Notes under the pieces: generated by a model | The model's database searches: none | Seen by the model: the letters and a program-made list of their open reading frames with translations, nothing else | What the model was told of the DNA's origin: nothing | Part shown: one piece after another, positions 55,516-64,000 of the stretch | How positions within the stretch are numbered: position 1 is the first letter of the stretch | Layout of the letters: each line of letters begins with the position of its first letter | Program-made: the position numbers and the translations under genes | Assembly (NCBI GenBank): GCA_905221605.1 | Contig: CAJNDS010000247.1 | Coordinates: 23,501 to 87,500, forward strand | DNA: 64,000 bases | From: Symbiodinium natans | Lineage: Eukaryota > Sar > Dinophyceae > Suessiales > Symbiodiniaceae | Direction of reading: 5' to 3'

Positions 55516-55585
55516 CAAATTATGATCCCTTTTAAGGTACCCTAAATACTAGGTGGCGTACTAGAATAGGGATCCAAAAAGGGAC
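55516..55585. mobile_element. MITE, family 3, 70-bp copy
   Basis: Left CAAATTATGATCCCTTTTAA and right AAAAAGGGACCATCATTTTG are inverted complements at 16 of 20 positions. It lies 8 bp after MITE copy H. Confidence 0.75.
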
Positions 55586-55589
55586 CATC

Positions 55590-57360
55590 ATTTTGACAAC
55601 CACCCCTAGCAACATCCCGAGGTGGGGTTAAGGCCACACTCTCCGCCTTGGCAGACGATGCACCCCACACGCCGTCGCCAAACATCTCCTGAACCTGGCG
55701 AACCTGAGAGCGGGTAGTTGACTTGAGAACGTGTGCGAGTGTGAACGTCAAAGCTTGCAGCTAGCCTGCAAAACTACACATTTTCTAGACCTAAGAGCTC
55801 CGTGCTGGAGTGGACCTGATGAAGCCTGGAAGCCCGAATCCCGAAATCTTGGGACTCGAACTCGGAAACCCATCTCACGCCCTCAGCCAGCAAGAGACGC
55901 GTGGCGCTTGATCCCCTGGCTCGTCCCAGCTAGGCAGATGGCAAAACAAAGCAGCCTTCTACAGCCCGGATCATCCCGGCCCATGACAGTGTCCCCATCA
56001 AGGAATTGCTCTCTTGACACATGTCATAACGCTTTTGTGGAGGAAGGCTTTCGACACCTTTCCGTCTGTTAAACTTGAGGGCTTCGACTTCAGCATTTGG
56101 GGTGCATAGGTCAATGGGATCAAGCGAAATAAGGCAACTAAACGGGATTAGCTTTATGCACCCTGACTCCTGAATCTGAACACCGTAACCCTCAAGCCCA
56201 CACAAGTGACCGCCTGGTCCAGGCCCCACGTGTGCCAAACCCATCAACGTTGGCCTTTGCACTGCTGGCATGTTTTGGGCTTTGGGCTTTCCGTTTAGGG
56301 TTGAGGGGGCTTAAGGCTAAGGGTTTATCGCCTCAGGAATGGGCGGGTTCAGGATTGGGATTGGTTGCTCATATCGTAGGTTTCTGTTTGAACCGGATTG
56401 TGGACAACTTGGCGAAGCAGTTCTGACAAATTTGGGATTGCCAGCCACGCAGACGATCGATGTTATTCAACAATCCTCAAAACATCCGGAAGTGTGTTGG
56501 ACGAGTGGAGTGGGTCCAGAATCCTCCAAGTGAGTTGAGCCGACCTTCACAACTTTAGAGAACCGTTGCATGCCATTTGTGCCATTTCTAAAAGGGGCAA
56601 GAACGCCACTTGGCCGACGTGACAGTTTTCCCTTTTGGTGTAGCTGGAGACGTAGGGCCGGCGGATGCCTGCGGCTCCAGGTAAGCAAGCCGCCAGGGGC
56701 TGATGTTCGTTACGCGCCGCGGCCCTACTAATCTCCATCTATACCTCCTTTCTGCCGTGTGATGCCATCGCGCAGTGCGATAGTGCGATACTAGCGTGAG
56801 ATCGTGCTTGTGGCAGCGCGAGGTTCTTCAAGGACAACGCGGCCGACCGAACTTTGACGGCCAGGACTGTGCGTGACTGGGAGAGTGCTTGCTTAACAAC
56901 GATGCCCTCTGTTGAACAAACATGGCTAGCTGCTTACGATCATCGAAAGATCGCCGCTTGGGATCCGTCGATCTCTTGGTAGCATGGGAGGTAGCGACAT
57001 CTAATATGAATAATAGTAACAATCATAAGAATAAGACTAGTGAGAGTGCGAGTGAGAGTGAGAATAAGAATAATACGAGCATGGTGGCAGGACGGTCGGC
57101 AAGGCCATGGCAGCAAAGTCATTTGGAGCAGTACACGTTAGCATGGGAGTGTCGATCTCGGTCTGAGTGAATCACTTCAATGCAGCTTCTGTTGCGCATC
57201 GGCAGCTAAGGGGGTCTACAGTGATCTAAATTCGTGTGCATGGATGATGGTCAACGGCGCGCGATGATGCACATATGATCTGGGTCTGCGGATCCTCCAC
57301 CCCCTCCCCCTGTAACCTTAAACTGTAGCCACGAACCACAGAAGCGGGGAAACCCCAAAC
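55590..57360. other. no firm gene
   Basis: Overlapping frames at 56232-56533 (+) are protein-like in two registers (one contains LGEAVLTNLGLPATQTIDVI), but neither shows a motif or clear splice sites. A G-A/T-rich AATA/GAGAGTGA segment lies at 57000-57075. Confidence 0.3.
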
Positions 57361-57368
57361 CCCAAGCC

Positions 57369-57392
57369 AACCCCCCCCCCCCCCCCCCCCCC
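57369..57392. repeat. poly-C run
   Basis: More than twenty C in a row with one G following. It creates the Gly-rich minus-strand frames seen around it. Confidence 0.9.
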
Positions 57393-57399
57393 GCCCCTC

Positions 57400-59860
57400 T
57401 ATCCGACCAAACCCCAAAGCCGAACGCCGGTTTATGAGCAGACGTCGCCAACAAATCTGCAATTGCTACCAAGCGAACCGGTTGGTTGCTGTTCTTCGGG
57501 TTTTTCTGACCAACTGCTTGTCGAGAAAAGCTGAGCTGGCGACTACACACACCTTTGGACGTGCCGCCCCCGCGTCACTCTGCCCGCCGTCCCACACCAC
57601 AGCTCGTGGCCCGTGCCACCAAAGGACGCAACGGAAGATCGACGCAGGCTTGACATCAGTCCTGAACGGGGCCAACACCGCAGCGCTGCGCTGCCCACTG
57701 ACACACAAACGGGACCCCCCCGCCGCACTGGATCCGTAAAGGGTGCGACTTTCCTGGCTCAGGCTTCGTTTACATTGGGACACATCTCTTCACTCGAGCC
57801 ACAGTAGGGGAATGATGTGGCAGTGGAAGAGCAGAGGTGTCCTCTCAACCACGTGCCAAGAAACCCTCGGCGACGGAAGTGCCTGCTGGGCCAGAGGGAT
57901 CATCACAACCCAGGGGTCCTGCAGCGGTGCCGCTAAAGGCATTCGTATCACCGCGGCAGCGGTTTGCTCTGGCTGCGTACGGTTCCCATACTTCCAAGCG
58001 CTGGCGCTATACTGGCATTTGAGAGGACTTCGAATCTGTTCCTGACGCCGGACGTGGCTGCATTCCGGGCTTGTTGTTAACTTTGGGAGCCTTTGAGGCT
58101 CTGAAAAAACAGAGGCTCGTCTTGACAAACTTAAAGATCTGGGGCCAGGTGCCTCATCGATCACCACGGGTTTGGTTAAGAGAATTGAAGGCGGGCAAGA
58201 TTTCTTATCAGTACTAGTAGTTATTCTCGTTCGTCCTCTACTCAAATGTGCTGCGACGGCGCAAGGTCGCGGCAGCGAGGCGGCGCGGCAGCGAGGTCGG
58301 CCGGGCGGCGTCGCGGCGTAGCGGCGCAGTGGCCTGTAGGCGAGGGATGGCGATGGCCTGGCCGGCATTGTCATCGCGATTCATCGCGTCTGCGTTGGCG
58401 CTTGGGTTCGCCAACCGCGAAATGGTTTTTGTTTCTGGACGTCTGTGTTCGCCAAATACGAAATGACCATGCAACATTGCATTGCCTTCGGTTTTGGATT
58501 TCTGGCTCGCATGGTCTTTCCATGTGTAGGGGTCAAACTGTCTAATGTTCCAACCGCTCACCAGCTGCAACGAAGGTTTGTCAAGTTAAATGATATGATG
58601 TTGTGATGTGTTGTTGTAGTTGTGGGACACGCCCATGTGTCTTAGCAAACAATCGCACGCACACCGTTCAGCGCAGGCATGGTTCGAACGAACTCTTGTC
58701 TTGTCACTTCTCCCAGCTGGAGTCTGTTGGTTTGAAATTGCCCGGCCCGGCAATTGGGCGACCGCTTTGGACCGTGTGGGGAGCTGGTCCAAAGCTGACA
58801 AGTAGCGTCGAACAGGGGAACCCGAGTTGAGCTTTGTTGTACCTGGGTTTGCAGCCGGCGCTCGATGACCTGCAGCACGAGCTCCGCGATGACTTGGGTG
58901 AATGAGGGACGGCTCCTTGAATGATCGCGACATATCGCGAAACTGAAAGTGAAACAATATGTACATGATCAACCACATCTATCAAACAGTGCGACACGAA
59001 TCAGACCAACAGAAGCCAACGGTTCCCACAACAGTTAAGCAAACATGACAGTGTCATGATACGACTAGCATGAAGAACGCATACTGTGTGCAAGAACCAT
59101 TCAGGAAAGTGCAGGAGCCGTACCAGGCGAATCATGCATCATGCTGTTGGTTTTCTTGGATTGCTGCGATCGCTTCCGTTCAGGATGCTTTGGCGTCCTT
59201 GAGGATCCCACATCCGCTCTCGTTCGGTTTTCGCCCCAGTGCGCCCAATAATGTAGTTGTCCGATGGCTGAAGCGTGTCAGAGCCATAGTCACCTCACAT
59301 TTCCATGCGCATTGCCAAGTGGCACTTCAGAACACGAGTCCCTGCAAAATTACTTGCGGTGGCAACCACATCCACCCATACATGCGGAAACCGTTCTACA
59401 TGCCATCGTGGCCCTTGTCGATTTTGTGCCTCCGGTATCCTGCGGTGCTGACTCGCTTCAGCACGCTCTTTAGCAATGCGCCGCCAGCGATGGCGCTGTC
59501 ACATCATCCCTCGACACATTCAGCACGGAGCCCCATGTCAATGCCACACGCAGCATCGCCTTTGTGGCCCAATGTGTGCCTTGCCGCGGCGGCGTCTAAG
59601 CACCCAGTTGTCCCTGCGCGACAACAAAAGTAAGAGCCCTGTGCGGCCTCATGGTTAAGCGGCGGGTGTGCAGCCGTTCTTCTGGCACAAGGGCAACGGG
59701 CGAGATTGCTGATGTCGTCCAGGAAAGGCAATTTTGCGCTCCCCGTGGCTGAGAAGGTGATCGACGTGCTGTAGCCAACCCCAAGGGCTCTGAAGCGCTA
59801 ACTCCCACACAAGCAGAAGACTTAGCAACCGCGAAAAATTGCCCACCGGAAACTCTGGCA
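57400..59860. other. no firm gene; GC-rich open frames
   Basis: The + frame 57837-58022 (VPAGPEGSSQPRGPAAVPLK … RFALAAYGSHTSKRW) and a helical piece at about 58100-58200 (RLDKLKDLGPGASSITTGLV) are protein-like but unassigned. The 187-codon + frame at 59070-59633 has no motif. Some of this may be decayed retroelement sequence belonging to the copies that follow. Confidence 0.3.
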
Positions 59861-59862
59861 GT

Positions 59863-60180
59863 CGACCATAAACGCGCTGTCGCCCACGTTTGCCGGGAGA
59901 GCGCCGCGCGAGTCGCACGCAACAGTCACGCAACGTCAGGCTCGCTGACATGAGCATCGGTGTTCCTGTCAGCGACGCCGGTTGCATTGAGGTCGTCGCA
60001 AACGGCCTGCCCCTTTGGCACTGGGTGCGGCTCGCGACGCCGCTCTCGGCAGTCCGGTTACGCGAGCCGGCGGGGCGCCGCCGCCCTCCTGGAGCTGCCG
60101 CTTGGTGGTGACCTTTGCGACGCGGCGCCTGACCTGCACGAGGTCCTTGCTGAGGTCCGCGGTGGCCGCTCGGCGCCTTG
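59863..60180 (+). pseudogene. decayed non-LTR retrotransposon C-terminal domain, copy 1
   Basis: The + frames read RAVAHVCRESAARVARN, then after a frameshift VRLADMSIGVPVSDAG and IEVVANGLPLWH, then after a deletion LLELPLGGDLCDAAPDLHEV. The same words in the same order occur in copy 2 at 60.7-61.25 kb. I recognise this from memory as the region downstream of reverse transcriptase in dinoflagellate LINE-type elements, possibly an endonuclease-like domain. The copy has frameshifts and an internal deletion, so it is dead. Confidence 0.7.
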
Positions 60181-60589
60181 AACCAGTCCGTAGATGGCAG
60201 GCTACCACGGTAATGGTCCGTAAAAAAGGCGCATGAGAAAAAACACATAACCGCTGATTTTTCTGGACGTGCTGCAAAATCAAACCGTTGTAAATCCGCA
60301 GGCTCCGCACTCAATGTCAAAATGAAATTGCCACATGCAATCATATGCACACATCAGATATATGTTGCGAGGCCAAGGCCAAGGTCGCGTGGAACGTTCG
60401 AGTTGCCCTTGCCCACCCCCCTGCCCGTGGCATCGGGGATGAGCCTGGCGATCATTTGAGGCAGCGCTGTGCCGCCCGGACCTGTGATGAGCGCGCGTGC
60501 GAGACGAATCTTGCTGACCTGACACCTGCGTCTCGCGCGCTGCAGCCCGGGCCTCACTCCGCGCGAGCCCTCACTGTCGCGCCCACCAA

Positions 60590-61265
60590 TGATGGCGTCG
60601 TCATCCCAGTGCGCAATTTCGGGTGCTCCTGCTCCGACGCTTGCGACTCCTGCTCCCGCTGGCCCCTGGTGTTTGCAGCCACGGGCGCCTGGACGTTTTG
60701 GGAGCGCGTGCGCTACCTTGGGAGTGCTCGCGACGCGTGCGCTGCACTCGGACGGGCCGTCGCGAGGGTGTGCCGTGAGGCCGGAGCCCGTGTCGCCCGC
60801 AATTTCCGGGTCGCCGACATGAACGTCCAGGTCCCGGTCACGGACACGCGGCGCATTGAGGTCGTCGCCAACGGCCTCCCACTGTGGCATGGGGCCCAAC
60901 TCGCCCTCGACGCCACCATTGTCTGGCTGGTCACCCGCTCCGGCGACCCACGCCCGCGGCCGTTGACAGTGCCGCCAGGCGCAGGCGGCGCCTACCCTGA
61001 GCTCACGCGGGCGCGCCGCTGCTGCCGTCGTCGTCAGCGTTGAAATCGGCGGCCGCTTTGGGGCAGAGGCTGCGACGTTGCTGCGCCTGCTCGCCCGTCA
61101 GCGGGCCGGCATTGTGCCGGCGCACCTCATGCACGCTGTCGCGTTCCAGCGCGCCTACGCGAATTCGTTGCTCGAGCTCCCACCCACTGCTGAGTTGTAC
61201 GGGGAGCAGGCTGCGCCGCAGCTGCATGAGGTCTTTGGCCGACGGCCGCTGGGACCTCCCCCCGC
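60590..61265 (+). pseudogene. decayed non-LTR retrotransposon C-terminal domain, copy 2
   Basis: The + strand reads ACAALGRAVARVCREAGARV, VADMNVQVPVTDTRRIEVVA, NGLPLWHGAQLALDATIV, YPELTRARRC, then in another frame VEIGGRFGAEAATLLRLLAR and LLELPPTAELYGEQAAPQLH. At least two frameshifts separate the blocks, and an upstream Cys-rich piece (60.62-60.75 kb) is in yet another frame. It is longer than copy 1 and shares its blocks. A fossil element with no intact frame. Confidence 0.75.
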
Positions 61266-61269
61266 CCGC

Positions 61270-61960
61270 CCACAGAAGAGCCGCCCGGCCCAGCCCCCCG
61301 AACGAGACTTGCATCCGCAGGCGCAAAAAGGATCGAAAAGGTGGGAAATGCATAAAGTCGGCAGAGGCGCGGAAAGTTCACGACATTTTATGCATGTTTC
61401 ACGATGATTTGCTCACATATCATAGGGCGAGCGCTGATCTTCTCGAAGCTCGCGTAGCCAACGTTGAGTTTCGAAGATTTTGAAAGAAGCCTGGAGTCCC
61501 TGTATCACCCACCCTTGTACATGAGCAGAAAACTCACGACGGTGGGTATACAGTGGGAAATGCCGTTAGGAAACACGCATTCGATCACGGTTTCAGTGCG
61601 AAAAACTTGAAGCTGGCAATATTGGGCGGCCCGGCACTTCCTTTCCTCGCGAACCCCATGCCGCAGCACCCAGCTCCCGCCTGCAATGCCCCGCCACCAC
61701 CGCCCGGTGTTCTCTTCCCACTTTGTGCCACCTGTAGAGCTGAGACCACGGTGGACTTGGGGAAAAAAGATGCACTGACGAATAAAACCATTGTTTGCAT
61801 CATGCGGCAGTCATGCGTCATTACTTTGCTCATGAATCTCGATTTTTGGCACGATCATTCTGGCACTGAGGTATCTTGCACTTTGTGGTGTGGCGCGAAC
61901 AATCAAAAATCTCACTGACCAAAGCGCAGGGTCTTTTGCAGAGGGTGGGGGTTCTTTTTG
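61270..61960. other. no firm gene
   Basis: Sequence after the retroelement copy, with a CA/TG-mixed composition and a 121-codon + frame (61553-61918) without motif. Confidence 0.35.
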
Positions 61961-62019
61961 GGTATATATATATATATATATGTTTTTTTTTTTTTTTGTT
62001 TGGTGCCATTTTTGGTTTT

Positions 62020-62295
62020 CTAAAACCCTAAACCCTAAACCCGAAACCCTAGGAGCGAAAAAAAAACCTAAAACCCGAAACCCCGACAGCCCTAAAGCCC
62101 TAAAACCCTAAAGCCCTAAAACCCTAAAGCCCTGAAGCCCAAAAGCCCTAAAGCCCTAAAGCCCTAAAGCCCTAAGCCCGAAAGCCCGAAAGCCCTAAAA
62201 CCCAAAAACCCTAAAACCCTAAAACCCTAAAACCTTACAACCCTAAAACCCTAAAACCCTAAAACCCTAAAACCCTAAACCCTAAACCTTAACCC
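62020..62295 (-). repeat. telomere-type array, 7-bp and 8-bp variants (CCCTAAA, CCCTAAAA, CCCTAAAG)
   Basis: A few CCCTAAA units, then a long stretch in which 8-bp CCCTAAAG and CCCTAAAA units alternate (62090-62275), then CCCTAAA again and a C/A-rich tail (AACCCAAAAACATAC-like) to about 62360. Confidence 0.95.
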
Positions 62296-62378
62296 CTTAA
62301 CACAAAAACATACCCCAAACCCAAAAACATACAAATAAACCAAAAAAAACACCCAAAAAATCCTGGCTCCTTTTGCAG

Positions 62379-62712
62379 ACCCGTTTCCTGTGAATATTCC
62401 ACGCCAAACACCTCCAAACTGCATGACAGCAAGGCCATTACGCTGGAGGACGCGAGCATGGAGCAGGCGGCGTGTTGGTTGGACAAGTTCTTGCACAAGG
62501 GCACTGACGATTTGCACGACCTTTCACCAAGGCTTTCCAAGAAGCTTTTGCGCAGGTCCACAAGATGGGAGGCAGGTGTCGGGCATGCAGGGCACGTCGG
62601 CCAGCTGTTGCAGCAATGGATGGGACCTCGCTTGCTGTGTGTGAGGCCTTACATCGTTCGACCCCAATCTGCGCGGGCCTATGATCAAAGGCAGCCGGCG
62701 CCTTATGCTTGA
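62379..62712 (+). CDS. exon-like frame, unknown protein
   Basis: After the acceptor TTTTGCAG (62371-62378) an open + frame of about 110 codons reads KLHDSKAITLEDASMEQAAC, WLDKFLHKGTDDLHDLSPRL and HVGQLLQQWMGPRLLCVRPY, with stop TGA at 62710-62712. Composition is strongly protein-like, helical and mixed-charge. No family was recognised. It begins only about 20 bp after the C/A-rich tail of the telomere-type array, which would then be its upstream intron. Confidence 0.5.
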
Positions 62713-62714
62713 AG

Positions 62715-63405
62715 CCCTGCAGTAGCAAGGCGCGAACATGTCATCCTCGGTGCACGTTCGAACATGTGTCTGCGTTCTAACCAGTTTTTTCAAAACCCGT
62801 TTGATGTTGAAGGCTTTTGAGAGCTAGGGCTGACTATTGAGAAGTTGAGTGATTTAAGGGCTCTCCAGGTTTTCCGCTGTTTTTGGTTGCCAAGTTTTCG
62901 CGTTTTGTCGGACTCATAGGGGCAACAAGGGCTCAACTCTTTCGGAGCAGCAGTTGGGCGTGCAACTGGGGTTGGACAAAGTAAGAAGGGGTTTCAGCCC
63001 TCTGTGAGGCTTTGTTTGGGGTTAGAGTTTGAGGTGTAGGGTCCAGGGCTCCCCACACTTGCCGGCCCAGTGTGCCGAGCTATGCCGAGCTAGCAGGCCG
63101 GGCCTTCGGGTTTTGGTTGTGGGGTCTAGCAGGTTGGGGTCGATGGTTGAGCAGTGTCCTCAGGTCTCTGTGCCGGGGCTTTGGGTTTGGGGGGTTTAGG
63201 GTGCGGGTTGAACCTGGAACCTTTCAAACAAACCCCCAGCCAAACCTTAAACCCGCATTCGGAACCCCCGACCTATTCCCAAAGACAGAGGTTGCTTGGA
63301 CTGTAGGGGCTGAGGTTGGTGTAGACCCGGGCCTTGGGTTGGGACTAGGGTTGAAGCTTTGGGGAAAGGTGTTTGGGGTTGAGAACCCGGGAGGTGTGAA
63401 AAGGT
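62715..63405. other. no gene; GGGTTT-rich degenerate repeat
   Basis: Many GGGTTT/GGTTGGGG words at 63000-63400 suggest decayed telomere-type sequence. No exon recognised. A GGGCTCTCCAGG word at 62857 resembles the end of MITE family 1, but no second arm is present. Confidence 0.4.
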
Positions 63406-63409
63406 TTTG

Positions 63410-64000
63410 ATTGGTTCTAATCGTTGTAGCGAATCGGTAGTTCAGGTTGGTGTCTGAGCCTGAGAAGGTAGGACGCGGCAAAGCCTGCAGCAAGAAAAAA
63501 CCCAAAAAAGCGTCACTTGCCGGCCTTGTAATGTTTCTTGCCAATCTGAATGGTTTGGGACACGATGGCAACCGAACTCGTTTATGAAGCTCAGGTATTC
63601 TTGGCAGTTGTTGTAGAAGCAATGCAGGGCGTCCTTGAAGCTTTCTGGGATACCCTGCGGGCGAAAGTGTTTTGCTCACTGCAGCCGAGAAGTAGAAACA
63701 GCAGGTCCGAAAGATATGTGGAAAAAAGAAGAAATCACCAAAGCATTCGCGAACCCAATCGCCCCTGACGGCACTCTTGGGCGCGTCAAGTCTCGTTGGA
63801 GCGAAGCAGTTGCCGAGCTACGTTCGCCCGTGCCTCTCACAGCAACTTGCGCAGTGAAAGCGAACCGTGGCCCCAGCTGCGTTGCGCTTTAAGGAAGCCC
63901 TGTGGTTCCAACCCCAATCAATTCGCAGCAGTCCAGCCCTACCTTCTCAGGCTCAGACACCAACCTGAACTACCGATTCGCTACAACGATTAGAACCAAT
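63410..64000. mobile_element. element bounded by exact 63-bp inverted repeats (cut by window end)
   Basis: 63410-63472 (ATTGGTTCTAATCGTTGTAG … GAGAAGGTAGG) is the exact reverse complement of 63938-64000. About 465 bp lies between. The right arm reaches the last base, so the full repeat may be longer. Frames inside are open for up to about 150 codons on the minus strand but show no transposase motif. A young terminal-inverted-repeat or foldback element is likely; an assembly palindrome is the alternative. Confidence 0.75.

Overview
The window reads as nuclear DNA of a dinoflagellate, most likely a Symbiodinium-like (suessialean) alga. Exons are short and separated by introns that often begin with GC or GA instead of GT and end in AG followed by G. 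(TTTAGGG)n telomere-type repeats are scattered through the interior, palindromic miniature elements are common, and every gene I can recognise lies on the + strand. No bacterial or organellar organisation, rRNA or tRNA was seen.

Layout: 1-5 kb holds no firm gene. 5.2-7.4 kb is a complete gene for the intraflagellar transport protein IFT54 (TRAF3IP1/MIP-T3). 10.4-13.6 kb holds scattered exon-like pieces, including a possible methyltransferase motif, and a hexanucleotide satellite. 14.3-18.3 kb is a multi-exon Na+/H+ exchanger (CPA1/NHE). 19-24 kb is mostly repeats. 24.1-26.4 kb is the 3' part of a MORN-repeat gene with about one motif per exon. 27-29 kb is telomere-type repeat, a pyrimidine tract and a 13-bp minisatellite. 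30.1-34.5 kb is a pentatricopeptide-repeat (PPR) gene. 39.4-39.9 kb is a small coiled-coil gene. 41.8-48.2 kb is a six-transmembrane cyclic-nucleotide/voltage-type cation channel with an aberrant selectivity filter. 50.1-52.7 kb is a secretory ankyrin-repeat gene. 53-57 kb and 62-63.4 kb are degenerate telomere-type sequence. 59.9-61.3 kb holds two decayed copies of a non-LTR retrotransposon domain. The window ends in an exact 63-bp inverted repeat that is cut by the window edge.

The genes do not form one pathway. IFT54 is ciliary. The MORN protein, the exchanger and the cyclic-nucleotide-type channel could also work at flagella or membranes, but that is inference. The main points of interest are the channel pore (Pro-Ala-Glu where K+ channels have Gly-Tyr-Gly-Asp), an in-frame stop-free GC-AG intron inside IFT54, at least five families of palindromic miniature elements (one with eight copies, two of them just upstream of start codons), and the unusual splice sites. 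Exon limits were inferred by eye from reading frame, splice dinucleotides and remembered family consensus. No database search was run.
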